64,000 nucleotides of DNA from Flavobacterium taihuense (GTDB lineage: Bacteria; Bacteroidota; Bacteroidia; Flavobacteriales; Flavobacteriaceae), in the NCBI RefSeq assembly GCF_019351435.1, contig NZ_JAHWYN010000002.1, forward strand, positions 310,001-374,000, written 5' to 3'. The number at the start of each line of letters is the position of its first letter. Positions within the stretch are counted from its first letter, which is position 1. Below, piece after piece: positions 37,258-45,536 of this stretch. A program made the translations under genes and the position numbers. Under the pieces are notes generated by a model. The model was given only the letters and a program-made list of their open reading frames with translations, was not told where the DNA came from and ran no database searches.

Positions 37258-38802
37258 TTATTCTTTGATAACATTTCCTTTTTTGTCGTAGAAATGATAC
37301 TCTAAATACGTGTAAGCGTCACGCGGTATGATTTTTACCCATTTTTTGTGTTCAAAAAACCATCTTGAACGCAATGATGGAAAACCTTTGCTGAGGTATG
37401 CAGCCACAAACGGATGTACATTAAGCACTACTTTATTGTGGGTTTTTAAAATTCTTTCCAGATCGGAAGCGATTCTGTCAATGATTAATATTGGCGCTTC
37501 AATTTCGCCATGTTCATTGTTTGGATCTTCTTCTCTAGTTTTAATGTTAACTTCAGGTCTTACGCGTTGTCTGGTAATTTGGACCAACCCAAATTTACTC
37601 GGTGGTAAGATTTTATGTTTCGCTTTATCGTCGCTCATTTCTTCTCTCAAGAAGTCGAACAAGACTTTGCGATTTTCAGGATTCGACATATCGATAAAAT
37701 CAACTACTATGATTCCGCCCATATCACGAAGACGCAATTGTCTGGCTATTTCGGCGGCTGCAATCATATTGACTTCCATGGCTGTGTCCTCTTGGTTGGT
37801 AGCTTTATTAGAACGGTTTCCGCTGTTTACGTCTATAACGTGTAGAGCTTCAGTGTGTTCGATAATAAGGTAAGCCCCTTTACTCATGGAAACGGTTTTT
37901 CCAAAGGAAGTTTTGATTTGTCTCTCAATATTGTATTTCTCAAAAATCGGAGTGTCTTTTGACTGATAGAACTTGACAATTGATTGTTTGGATGGTGCAA
38001 TCTCTTGCAGATAATCCTTTGTTTGGTTGTACAACTCTTCATCATCAATCTGAATACCACTGAAGGTATCATTAAATACATCTCTTAATATTGAAGAAGC
38101 TCTGTTGAGTTCTCCTAATACTTTGGAAGGATGATGAGCAGTTGGTAATTTTTTACACATTGCATTCCATCTGCTGAGCAGGTTCTGCAAATCTTTTTCT
38201 AATTCTACTGTACTTTTGCCTTCGGCTACTGTGCGAACAATAACACCAAATCCTTTTGGTTTGACTGATTGTACAAGGCGTTTCAAACGTTCCTTCTCTT
38301 TTTTGTCTTCTATTTTTTGTGAAATAGAAACACGGTCAGAAAACGGAACCAAAACAATAAATCTTCCGGCTAGAGAAAGCTCTGCGCTTATCCTTGGCCC
38401 TTTGGTCGATATTGGTTCTTTGACAACTTGTACCAAAACAGACTGATTAGCACTGATTACATCTGTAATCGTACCATTCTTATCTATTTCTTTTTCAAAC
38501 TGAAAGTTTTTTAGGGAGAAATCTTTTATTTTACCTGCGCTTACAAGTTTTATGAATTTCAGTTGGGAAGCTAAGTTAGGTCCTAAATCGTGATAATGTA
38601 AAAAGGCATCTTTTTCGAAGCCTACGTTTACAAAAGCAGCGTTAAGTCCGGCAACGGGTTTTCTTATTTTGGCAATAAAAATATCACCTACTTGAAAGTT
38701 GCTTTTCTCTTCTTCCTTGTGTAATTCAATTAGTTTTCCATCTTTTAATAAGGCAAAATCTACGAAATCAGAACTAGATCGAATGATTAATTCTTTATTC
38801 AT
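37258..38802 (-). CDS. rng: Ribonuclease E/G family endoribonuclease
   Basis: 514 residues, RNase G size (no long RNase E scaffold tail). N-terminal S1-like RNA-binding domain about 36-130; the catalytic DNase-I-like region contains HVIDVNSGNRSN (about 322-333) and GGIIVVDFIDM (about 352-362), whose aspartates bind the catalytic Mg. A zinc-link type segment follows near PPSKFGLVQITRQRVRPE. It processes rRNA and decays mRNA. It lies downstream of hup and the small basic peptide on the same strand, an arrangement common in Bacteroidota, although 277 bp with repeats separate it from them. Confidence 0.93.
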   Translation of the reverse strand: MNKELIIRSSSDFVDFALLKDGKLIELHKEEEKSNFQVGDIFIAKIRKPVAGLNAAFVNVGFEKDAFLHYHDLGPNLASQLKFIKLVSAGKIKDFSLKNFQFEKEIDKNGTITDVISANQSVLVQVVKEPISTKGPRISAELSLAGRFIVLVPFSDRVSISQKIEDKKEKERLKRLVQSVKPKGFGVIVRTVAEGKSTVELEKDLQNLLSRWNAMCKKLPTAHHPSKVLGELNRASSILRDVFNDTFSGIQIDDEELYNQTKDYLQEIAPSKQSIVKFYQSKDTPIFEKYNIERQIKTSFGKTVSMSKGAYLIIEHTEALHVIDVNSGNRSNKATNQEDTAMEVNMIAAAEIARQLRLRDMGGIIVVDFIDMSNPENRKVLFDFLREEMSDDKAKHKILPPSKFGLVQITRQRVRPEVNIKTREEDPNNEHGEIEAPILIIDRIASDLERILKTHNKVVLNVHPFVAAYLSKGFPSLRSRWFFEHKKWVKIIPRDAYTYLEYHFYDKKGNVIKE

Positions 38803-38824
38803 TTGTAAATTTTTATCCGTACTT

Positions 38825-38900
38825 ATTGGTTGTGGGTTGTGGGCTGTGGGTTGTTGGAAAATCCGTCAACTATCAACTATCAACCATCAACTTTTCAGCA
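38825..38900. repeat. Short direct repeats GTGGGTT / CAACTAT
   Basis: GGTTGTGGGTTGTGGG followed 40 bp later by CAACTATCAACTATCAACC: two low-complexity arrays of 7-8 bp units, partly complementary to each other (GTTG/CAAC). No gene. Probably slippage-prone upstream DNA of rng. Confidence 0.5.
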
Positions 38901-38949
38901 AGGATGGATTAAACAATAATTTAACAGGTATTGTACCCGGTAGGAATTT

Positions 38950-39016
38950 CAGACTGCAGATTTAAGTCCCGATAGCTATCGGGATAGACCGCAGTTTTAA
39001 ACTGCAATCTGAAAAC
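38950..39016. repeat. Nested palindrome upstream of rng
   Basis: An 18-bp perfect palindrome TCCCGATAGCTATCGGGA (38967-38984) lies inside longer imperfect arms (CAGACTGCAG to the left; CTGCAATCTG to the right). It can form a cruciform or strong hairpin. No promoter or gene is visible in it. Confidence 0.65.
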
Positions 39017-39059
39017 TGAATTCTGCTTACTGATTTTCCAAATTTCAATGAACTTAAAA

Positions 39060-39092
39060 AAGAAAAAAGTAGTTTAAAACTACTTTTTCTTT
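39060..39092 (-). terminator. Terminator of the hup-basic peptide transcript
   Basis: AGTAGTTT and AAACTACT form a tight stem within A/T runs at 39064-39090; on the minus strand a T-run follows. It overlaps the stop codon of the basic peptide. Confidence 0.6.
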
Positions 39093-39172
39093 TTGTGACG
39101 GTTAGCTCTCGCTCTTTTTTTACGTTTGTGCGTCGCTACCTTATGTCTCTTTCTTTTTTTACCACTTGGCAT
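39080..39172 (-). CDS. 30-residue highly basic conserved peptide
   Basis: Translated by hand from ATG at 39172: begins MPSGKKRKRHKVATHKRK and ends RANRHKKKK, stop TAG at 39080. Twenty of 30 residues are Lys, Arg or His. Small ORFs starting MPSGKKRKRHK occur in this position next to HU in many Bacteroidota (from memory of annotated genomes); its strongly basic character suggests nucleic-acid or ribosome binding, but no function is established to my knowledge. It lies 31 bp downstream of hup on the same strand, so it is probably co-transcribed. The stop codon overlaps a terminator hairpin. Confidence 0.75.
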   Translation of the reverse strand: MPSGKKRKRHKVATHKRKKRARANRHKKKK

Positions 39173-39203
39173 ATCTAATAGATTTTATGATTAATTAATA
39201 GTG

Positions 39204-39494
39204 TTATTTTGCTTCGTTGTTCACTTTAACTCCTTCAACAAAAACTTTTGCAGGTTTAAAAGCAGGGATGTTATGTGCTGGAATCTTGATAGTGGTGTTT
39301 TTGGAAATATTTCTTCCAGTTTTTTCAGCTCTTGTTTTAACGATAAAACTCCCGAAACCTCTTAAGTAAACATTGTCACCAGTTTCAAGTGAGTTTTTTA
39401 CTTCGTTCATAAAAGTCTCTACAGTTGCTTGCACATCTCCTTTTTCAAGGCCTAATTTTTCTGAAATCTTCGCTACGATATCTGCTTTCGTCAT
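39204..39494 (-). CDS. hup: HU-family histone-like DNA-binding protein
   Basis: 96 residues, standard HU length. It begins MTKADIVAKISEKLGLEKGD and holds the DNA-arm region with FGSFIVKTRAEKTGRNISKN (about 47-66) and the conserved IPAHNIPAFKPAK (70-82; usually P...p.FKpgk). It bends and compacts DNA as a dimer. Divergent from mutY, with a good promoter (TATATTTG at 39545-39538, TTG 21 bp further upstream). Confidence 0.95.
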   Translation of the reverse strand: MTKADIVAKISEKLGLEKGDVQATVETFMNEVKNSLETGDNVYLRGFGSFIVKTRAEKTGRNISKNTTIKIPAHNIPAFKPAKVFVEGVKVNNEAK

Positions 39495-39537
39495 TTTCTT
39501 TCCTTTTTATTATGTTGTAATAATTTTTTTGAGTTTG

Positions 39538-39569
39538 CAAATATATGAATTTAAAAAACAATAAATCAA
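39538..39569 (-). promoter_or_regulatory. Promoter of hup
   Basis: On the minus strand: TTG (39569-39567), 21 bp, TATATTTG (39545-39538), matching -33 and -7 elements of Bacteroidota. The leader is about 38 bases. Confidence 0.6.
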
Positions 39570-39602
39570 CCTAATTCGTTAAAATTTAATTACATAAACA
39601 AT

Positions 39603-39610
39603 TACTTTTG
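39603..39610 (+). promoter_or_regulatory. -7 promoter element of mutY
   Basis: TACTTTTG fits TAnnTTTG and lies 17 bases before the ATG at 39628. The -33 element is not clear. Confidence 0.5.
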
Positions 39611-39627
39611 TTTTCAAATTTTTTACG

Positions 39628-40665
39628 ATGAAATTTTCTAATATTCTAATTAAGTGGTACTTGCAAAATCAACGTGATTTGCCTTGGCGAAAAACAGTCG
39701 ATCCTTACCCGATTTGGCTCTCCGAAATCATGTTGCAACAGACGAGAGTGGCGCAAGGAATGCCTTATTTTTTGTCTTTTACTGCGGCTTTTCCGACTGT
39801 TTTTGATTTGGCAAAAGCCAATGAAGAACAAGTCCTGAAACTTTGGCAAGGATTAGGATATTATTCCCGTGCTCGCAATTTACACAAAACTGCTCAAACA
39901 GTCGCTCAAGAAATGAATGGCATTTTTCCCGATAATTATGCCGACTTGCTAAAGTTAAAAGGAATTGGCGAATACACTGCCGCTGCAATTGCTTCTTTTT
40001 CCTATAATGAATGTGTTCCTGTGGTTGATGGAAATGTGTTTCGAGTGCTTTCTCGCTATTTTGACCTAGAAACTGATATCGCTCAGGCCTCTGCCAAAAA
40101 AGAATTCGCCGCTTTGGCTTTCGAACTTATGCCAAAAGACAACCCAGCACAATTCAATCAAGCCATTATGGAATTTGGTGCACTGCAATGTGTTCCCAAA
40201 AGTCCCAATTGTTCTATTTGTGTATTCAACAGCAGTTGCGCAGCTTTGCAAAAAAAGAAAGTAGATCAGCTACCAGTAAAGTCCAAGAAAACCAAAGTCC
40301 GAAACCGCTACTTTAATTATATAATAGCCATCGATGATTTGGAGAACACCATTATCCAGAAACGCACAGCCAAAGGGATTTGGCATAATCTATACGAGTT
40401 CCCTTTGATCGAAACCGACAAAGTCGAAGATTTCGAAACCGTGGCTCAACAAATCAATCAGCAATTTTTCCAGGAAAACAAAATAGTGAGTTTGTTGGAA
40501 TTCAACGAAGAAAGCATCATTCACAAACTCTCGCACCAACATTTGCATATCAAGTTTTGGAAAGCAAATTTAAAAGGAACCATCGAAAACGGAATCGACC
40601 TGGAAACAGCCAAAACATTTCCGTTCCCAATAGTGATTCATAATTTTATAGAGGAGAAACTATAA
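39628..40665 (+). CDS. mutY: A/G-specific adenine DNA glycosylase
   Basis: 345 residues. It removes adenine mispaired with 8-oxoguanine. Catalytic Glu33 (LSEIMLQQTR, 31-40) and Asp134 (VVDGNV) are present, the helix-hairpin-helix is LKGIGEYTAAA (110-120), and the Fe4S4 cluster ligands are Cys188, Cys195, Cys198 and Cys204. A C-terminal NUDIX-like recognition domain (about 225-345) completes the protein. In the flavobacteria I know, mutY stands next to ssb-gldE-gldD; here a family A repeat and two secreted-protein genes are inserted between. Confidence 0.95.
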   Translation: MKFSNILIKWYLQNQRDLPWRKTVDPYPIWLSEIMLQQTRVAQGMPYFLSFTAAFPTVFDLAKANEEQVLKLWQGLGYYSRARNLHKTAQTVAQEMNGIFPDNYADLLKLKGIGEYTAAAIASFSYNECVPVVDGNVFRVLSRYFDLETDIAQASAKKEFAALAFELMPKDNPAQFNQAIMEFGALQCVPKSPNCSICVFNSSCAALQKKKVDQLPVKSKKTKVRNRYFNYIIAIDDLENTIIQKRTAKGIWHNLYEFPLIETDKVEDFETVAQQINQQFFQENKIVSLLEFNEESIIHKLSHQHLHIKFWKANLKGTIENGIDLETAKTFPFPIVIHNFIEEKL

Positions 40666-40700
40666 AATCATTTATTTCGTCAGTTCGCTAAGGCTCGTGT

Positions 40701-40815
40701 GGGGGTAACCCTATAAAACAACGGGGCCTACTTTTAGGAACGTGTATTCGGCCCCATTGTTTTATAGCGTCGGGCTATACGCGCTACTTCGGTAGCTAGC
40801 TGCTATCCCTTACCC
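40701..40815 (+). repeat. Family A structured intergenic element, copy A2
   Basis: Same architecture as A1 with compensated changes: closing helix GGGTAA/TTACCC (A1 has GCGTGA/TCACGC), perfect long-hairpin arms CTATAAAACAACGGGGCC and GGCCCC-A-TTGTTTTATAG, loop TACTTTTAGGAACG, inner helix GGG/CCC, mini-hairpin GCTAC-TTCG-GTAGC. Between mutY and the TPR protein gene. Confidence 0.85.
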
Positions 40816-40904
40816 AAGCCGTAAAACGAGATGTTTAGTCGAATAATGTTAAATATACATTAAACCGTTTTGACTGTTAAGTAGGATATTTCTATATTTC
40901 AAAC

Positions 40905-41726
40905 ATGAAAAAAATCTTCACTTTGAAAAAAATTATTCTTTTACTAAGTCTGCATTGCGGATTACTAACATTTGCACAAACAAATTCCGAAACAATTAAG
41001 AAAAATCAAGAAGCCATAATAGAGGAATTCGTTACCAATTGTGCCGAAAAATACAGTTATAATTCTCAAATGTCCGAGTGGCAACAATGTCTTGACGCGG
41101 GAATAAAAAAAGACAGTACAATCTCCTATTTATGGCAACAAAAAGCAATGCCGTATTTTAAAGCTAGAAAATACGAAATTGGAATGGTTTATTTGGACAA
41201 AGCGGTACAATTAAATCCGGAAAAACATCAGTCATATAGGGCTTTTATCAAATGTATTTTTGCTAAAACGTATAAGGAGTCCATTTCAGATTTTGAGGAT
41301 TGCATCAAGAAATTCGGGAATAGCTATGTGATGGATCATACCTACAATTTTTATATTGGCTTGTGTTATTTGCAACTCAATGAATATGCTAAAGCAGAGA
41401 AACTTTTTGGAGAATACAATGATGATATTTTTAAAAACCGACAAGGATTAGAACATCCTACCGCTTTGTTTTATTATGGAGTTTCAAAATATGAACTAAA
41501 AAAATGGGAAGAAGCAATTGTTGTTTTTGATAAAGCGCTAAAATTGTATCCCAATTTATCGGATGCTAAATACTATAAAGCGATTTGCTTAGCTCGATTG
41601 AATAAAAAAGAAGAAGCCAAAAAGATATTAGAAGAAGCAAAACAAGACGGAAAATCGGGTTATACTATTAATGAGGATAATGTAATTTATGAAACCTATC
41701 CTTATCAAGTACGATGGAAGTCGTAA
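40905..41726 (+). CDS. Secreted tetratricopeptide-repeat protein
   Basis: 273 residues with a signal peptide (about 1-24, ending LTFAQ). Three to five TPR helix pairs follow: SYLWQQKAMPYFKARKYEIG (about 84-103), NFYIGLCYLQLNEYAKAEKL, LFYYGVSKYELKKWEEAIVV and DAKYYKAICLARLNKKEEAK. TPRs are protein-binding scaffolds; the partner is probably periplasmic. Four cysteines lie outside the signal. A near-consensus promoter (TTG, 20 bp, TATATTTC ending at 40900) sits only 4 bp from the ATG, hinting at a leaderless transcript. The next gene, also secreted, starts 38 bp after the stop. Confidence 0.75.
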   Translation: MKKIFTLKKIILLLSLHCGLLTFAQTNSETIKKNQEAIIEEFVTNCAEKYSYNSQMSEWQQCLDAGIKKDSTISYLWQQKAMPYFKARKYEIGMVYLDKAVQLNPEKHQSYRAFIKCIFAKTYKESISDFEDCIKKFGNSYVMDHTYNFYIGLCYLQLNEYAKAEKLFGEYNDDIFKNRQGLEHPTALFYYGVSKYELKKWEEAIVVFDKALKLYPNLSDAKYYKAICLARLNKKEEAKKILEEAKQDGKSGYTINEDNVIYETYPYQVRWKS

Positions 41727-41763
41727 AACAATGTTAAGTTCAATATCAATATCAAACAATAAT

Positions 41764-42939
41764 ATGAAATCAAAACAATTCTTACTAATCGGATTACTCT
41801 TTATTACTGCTCTATCTTTTGCACAAATCAATCCCTTAATTGTTCCTGCAAATGTCATTTTGCCAAAAGATACTTTGGTTGCCAAACAACTGGTAAAATC
41901 ATTAAATGGCTTTTTGAGTCAAAAAGAAAGCCCTAATAAAGAGAACGTTTTTGTTTTAAAAGAAGACCTGCTAGAAACGTCAATCCTTCTTGACGAAATG
42001 AAAGGAATCGAGAAAAGCCCAAAGGTTAAAGACGATAATTTCTATAAAGGCTATTTAACCAACATCGTGCAAATCGACAAAAGTAATTTCATAATTCAGA
42101 TTTCATATATAGGTATAAACGAAAACACGCCGATTTTGAACGCCAGTTTTGAAATTCTAGCCAAATATATAGACGACAAATTCTATTTCTTATCGCCTTT
42201 GCAACGCAATACTTTTTCTTGGCAAACCAAAAAAATAGGAAATACTACCTTTCATTTCAAAAAAGAATTGAACACCAAAGTCGCCAGTGAGTATGTAAAA
42301 GATGTCTCATTGTTTGACAAAAAACTAAATGCCCCGCAGGACAATATTGTATGGTACGGTTGTAATGATATGCCAGAACTGTTGAAAAACATTGGAGTTT
42401 TGTGCAAATTAGAATACAATGGACGCTCCGTTAGTACTTTCGATGCTAATGAAAACAAAACCACTTTGTTAGTCAATGGAACTTACAATACGAGTTTCAA
42501 TAGTTTTGACCCGCACGATTTATGGCACGAAAGAGCCAGAAATGTTATTCCAAAATACACAATCAACAAACCGGTTGATGAAGGATGTGCTTATCTTTAT
42601 GGTGGAAGTTGGGGTATCAGTTGGTCTCAAATCCTAAAAACATTCAAAGAAAAAGTAGCCAACAATCCAAAATCAGATTGGCTGAGTTTGTATGACGGTT
42701 TTTATAATTTTGGCGAAAGCAAAGAAAAACACCTTATCGTGAGCTATTTGATTAACGCTTTAATCGTTGAAAAAATCGAAAAAGAAAAAGGTTTTCCTGC
42801 CGTTATCGAATTGCTTAGTTGCGGTAAATATGAAAAAAGCAATGATAATTATTTTAAGGTTCTTGAAAAACTGACAGGAATCAACAGAGGTAATTTTAAT
42901 GAAAACGTTTGGGCATTAATCAAAAAAAGCGGGAAGTAA
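41764..42939 (+). CDS. Secreted protein of unknown function with a WHER motif
   Basis: 391 residues from the ATG at 41764, which starts a clean signal peptide (KSKQFLLIGLLFITALSFAQ; cleavage near 21); an upstream in-frame ATG overlaps the TPR gene and is rejected. I do not recognise the family. Features: VWYGCNDMPELLKNIG in the middle, then SFDPHDLWHERARNVIPKY, YLYGGSWGISWSQI, and a C-terminal half with helical segments and GINRGNFNENVWALI. The H-x-x-x-HE-type cluster and the tail resemble gluzincin-like (peptidase MA) proteins, but no full HExxH is present, so enzymatic activity is not claimed. Probably co-transcribed with the TPR gene. Confidence 0.6.
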   Translation: MKSKQFLLIGLLFITALSFAQINPLIVPANVILPKDTLVAKQLVKSLNGFLSQKESPNKENVFVLKEDLLETSILLDEMKGIEKSPKVKDDNFYKGYLTNIVQIDKSNFIIQISYIGINENTPILNASFEILAKYIDDKFYFLSPLQRNTFSWQTKKIGNTTFHFKKELNTKVASEYVKDVSLFDKKLNAPQDNIVWYGCNDMPELLKNIGVLCKLEYNGRSVSTFDANENKTTLLVNGTYNTSFNSFDPHDLWHERARNVIPKYTINKPVDEGCAYLYGGSWGISWSQILKTFKEKVANNPKSDWLSLYDGFYNFGESKEKHLIVSYLINALIVEKIEKEKGFPAVIELLSCGKYEKSNDNYFKVLEKLTGINRGNFNENVWALIKKSGK

Positions 42940-43021
42940 CAAATGTAATTTTGGCTTTGCAGTGCTAAGTTGACAGAATTATTTATTAGGAATTCAACAA
43001 AAATAGTTTTCAAAAATAATG

Positions 43022-43029
43022 TACCTTTG
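43022..43029 (+). promoter_or_regulatory. -7 promoter element of ssb
   Basis: TACCTTTG fits TAnnTTTG, 19 bases before the ATG at 43049; it likely drives ssb-gldE-gldD separately from the secreted proteins upstream. A small TTTGGTA/TACCACCAAA hairpin overlaps it. Confidence 0.5.
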
Positions 43030-43048
43030 GTAGAAATACCACCAAATC

Positions 43049-43489
43049 ATGAATGGAACATTAAATAAAGTGATGCTAATAGGCCACCTTGGCGACGATG
43101 TCAAAATGCATTATTTTGACGGGGGAAACTGTATCGGAAGATTTCAATTGGCTACCAATGAAGTGTACGTCAATAAAACGACCAACGAGAAAATCACTTC
43201 AACCGAATGGCATAATTTGGTTGTGCGCAATAAAGCCGCCGAAATATGTGAAAAATACCTTTCTAAAGGAGATAAAATATATGTTGAAGGGCGTATCAAA
43301 TCCAGACAATGGCAAGCCGAAGACGGTTCTACCAAACATACGATGGAAATTCAGGTAACTGAGTTTACTTTTTTGACCACAAAAAAAGATACTGAAAGCA
43401 ATAAAGCATTAAATTCCCAAGAATCCACAAAAAACACTAACTTTGACCCTCAAAATAACGGTTTGCCTATCAACGACTTGCCGTTTTAA
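43049..43489 (+). CDS. ssb: Single-stranded DNA-binding protein
   Basis: 146 residues. OB-fold about 1-110 with NKVMLIGHLGDDVKMHYF, STEWHNLVVRNKAAEICEKY and KGDKIYVEGRIKSRQW; a short disordered linker, then the acidic tip NDLPF that docks SSB-interacting proteins. It coats ssDNA in replication and repair. This may be a second, shorter paralogue, as flavobacteria often have more than one. It is followed 23 bp later by gldE. Confidence 0.93.
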   Translation: MNGTLNKVMLIGHLGDDVKMHYFDGGNCIGRFQLATNEVYVNKTTNEKITSTEWHNLVVRNKAAEICEKYLSKGDKIYVEGRIKSRQWQAEDGSTKHTMEIQVTEFTFLTTKKDTESNKALNSQESTKNTNFDPQNNGLPINDLPF

Positions 43490-43512
43490 TTGTTTAACTA
43501 ATTTATAAGAAT

Positions 43513-44808
43513 TTGGACCCAGAGCCCAGTTTACAGATTGCTTCTCAAGTTGACCTTACTTTAGTATTTGGTTTTATCGGAATTATTATTTTGCTGTTTT
43601 GCTCAGCAATAGTTTCGGGTGCCGAAGTCGCTTTGTTCTCTTTATCGCAAAAAGATTTGGAGGATACTATTCTAGAAAACAATTCAAAAGGGAAAATTAT
43701 AGCCCAGCTTCTTGAAAAACCAAAAAAACTTTTAGCCACATTACTAGTTGCCAATAATTTTATAAACATAGGGGTTGTTATTTTGTTTTCTTTTGTTGGA
43801 AAAGAAATTTTTGAAGCTATAGGTTCGCCGCTATTAAAATTCATTACCGAAGTAATTTTGGTAACTTTCCTGTTGTTGCTTTTTGGTGAAGTTTTGCCCA
43901 AAGTATATGCTAGTCGAAACAATATAAAATTTGCTCAATTGATTGCTTACCCTATTTCTGGATTGGATAAATTATTGTCGCCAGTAAGTATTCCGATGCG
44001 TTCTGTGACCTTGTATTTGCAAAATAAATTGGGAAAACAAAAAACAAATTTCTCGGTAGATCAACTTTCACAGGCTTTAGAGCTGACTGATACTGGCGAA
44101 ACTTCAACCGAAGAGCAAAAGATATTGGAAGGAATTGTCTCTTTTGGGAATACCGATACCAAGCAGGTAATGAGTCCGAGAATTGATGTTTTTGCTCTGG
44201 AAATCACTGAAACATTTGCGGAAATCTATACCAAAATAATAGAAAAAGGATTCTCTAGGATTCCTGTATATAGAGATAATATTGACCAAATAGAAGGCGT
44301 TTTGTTTGTCAAAGATTTACTTCCATATATCAACGACACCGAGTTTGATTGGACAGCTTTATTACGAGAACCTTTTTTTGTACCTGAAAATAAAAAACTG
44401 GACAATTTGCTCAAAGACTTTCAAAGTATGAAAAGCCACTTGGCTATTGTTGTTGATGAATACGGCGGAACCTCAGGATTAGTTTCGCTAGAAGATGTTA
44501 TCGAAGAGATAGTAGGTGAAATCAGTGATGAATTTGATGATGCACCCGTTAATTTCTCCAAAATTGATGATAAAAATTATATTTTTGAGGGCAAAATAAA
44601 CCTGAAAGATTTCTATAGGATTATTGATGTGGATGAAGATTTATTTGAAGAACGAAAAGGGGAAGCAGAGACTTTGGCTGGATTTATTCTTGAAATTTTG
44701 GGTAACTTCCCCAAAAAAGGTCAGAAGATAGTTTTTGAAAACTGTACGTTTGTCATTGAATCGGTTGATCAAAAACGTGTCAAACAAATTAAAGTAACGA
44801 TTGAATAA
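43513..44808 (+). CDS. gldE: Gliding-motility-associated protein GldE (CNNM/CBS family)
   Basis: 431 residues with a TTG start. N-terminal CNNM/DUF21 transmembrane domain (about 15-180; three hydrophobic segments), then a CBS pair (about 215-345, with SPRIDVFALEI and IVVDEYGGTSGLVSLEDVIEEIVGEI), and a C-terminal CorC_HlyC domain (about 350-431). This domain order matches GldE and Mg/Co efflux-type hemolysin-like proteins. In F. johnsoniae gldE supports gldD function in gliding and type IX secretion. It is co-transcribed with gldD (8-bp spacing) and probably ssb. Confidence 0.92.
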   Translation: MDPEPSLQIASQVDLTLVFGFIGIIILLFCSAIVSGAEVALFSLSQKDLEDTILENNSKGKIIAQLLEKPKKLLATLLVANNFINIGVVILFSFVGKEIFEAIGSPLLKFITEVILVTFLLLLFGEVLPKVYASRNNIKFAQLIAYPISGLDKLLSPVSIPMRSVTLYLQNKLGKQKTNFSVDQLSQALELTDTGETSTEEQKILEGIVSFGNTDTKQVMSPRIDVFALEITETFAEIYTKIIEKGFSRIPVYRDNIDQIEGVLFVKDLLPYINDTEFDWTALLREPFFVPENKKLDNLLKDFQSMKSHLAIVVDEYGGTSGLVSLEDVIEEIVGEISDEFDDAPVNFSKIDDKNYIFEGKINLKDFYRIIDVDEDLFEERKGEAETLAGFILEILGNFPKKGQKIVFENCTFVIESVDQKRVKQIKVTIE

Positions 44809-44816
44809 ATTACAAT

Positions 44817-45380
44817 ATGCTTAAAAAATTTACTGTCATAGCACTACTCTTTACATTCTTCTTTTCTGTAGTGGGATGTAAAAATGATGTTTTGCCAAAA
44901 CCGTCGAGTTATTTACGACTGGATTATCCCGAAGCGGAGTACATTACGCATAAAGGACATTGCCCATTTGAATTTGATGTCAATTCGAAAGCAATTGTCA
45001 AAGAAGATAAGGGATGTGGCTACTCGATTACGTATCCAAAGATGAAGGCTACTATTTATTTGACTTATAAACCAGTAAGTAATAATATGAATAAATTGCT
45101 TAGAGACGCTCAAAAACTTACGTACGAGCACGTTATAAAAGCCGATGATATATTGGAACAGCCTTATATAAACCCGGATAAAAAAGTGTACGGTATGTTT
45201 TATCAGGTAGATGGAAATGCGGCTACAAATTCCCAGTTTTATGCCACCGATAGTATTAAACATTTTGTTACGGGTTCGGTTTATTTTTATGCCAAACCCA
45301 ATTTTGACTCCATCATGCCAGCGGCCAGTTATATCAAAAATGATATGCAGCGGTTGATGGAAACCTTGAAGTGGAAGTAA
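44817..45380 (+). CDS. gldD: Gliding motility lipoprotein GldD
   Basis: 187 residues with a lipoprotein signal; lipobox VVGC (Cys21). The conserved core starts LPKPSSYLRLDYPEAEY (residues 26-42) and continues GYSITYPKMKATIYLTYKP. GldD is required for gliding, chitin use and phage sensitivity in F. johnsoniae, in the T9SS/gliding machinery at the cell envelope. It directly follows gldE. No other gld or por genes are in the window. Confidence 0.93.
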   Translation: MLKKFTVIALLFTFFFSVVGCKNDVLPKPSSYLRLDYPEAEYITHKGHCPFEFDVNSKAIVKEDKGCGYSITYPKMKATIYLTYKPVSNNMNKLLRDAQKLTYEHVIKADDILEQPYINPDKKVYGMFYQVDGNAATNSQFYATDSIKHFVTGSVYFYAKPNFDSIMPAASYIKNDMQRLMETLKWK

Positions 45381-45483
45381 GATAAAAATGCTTGACTGAA
45401 ATAGTGCATAGCTGCCGAAATGGTACACTGATTATACGCATTAAACTGAATGGGGCAGTTTTTATTATTGCGCATTGAAACAT

Positions 45484-45522
45484 AAAAAAAAGCATTCGCC
45501 AGCGACGAATGCTTTTTTTTTA
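45484..45522. terminator. Bidirectional terminator between gldD and the HMA lipoprotein
   Basis: AAAAAAGCATTCG (45486-45498) pairs with CGAATGCTTTTTT (45506-45518), loop of 7, T-run to 45520. Confidence 0.85.
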
Positions 45523-45536
45523 GAAATAAGTCAGTT

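Noticed and set aside
38825-38900. Short repeats as a CRISPR array
   Set aside because: Units of 7-8 bp without spacers and no cas genes.
41689-41763. Upstream start of the WHER-motif secreted protein
   Set aside because: It overlaps the end of the TPR gene and would bury the clean signal peptide that begins at 41764.
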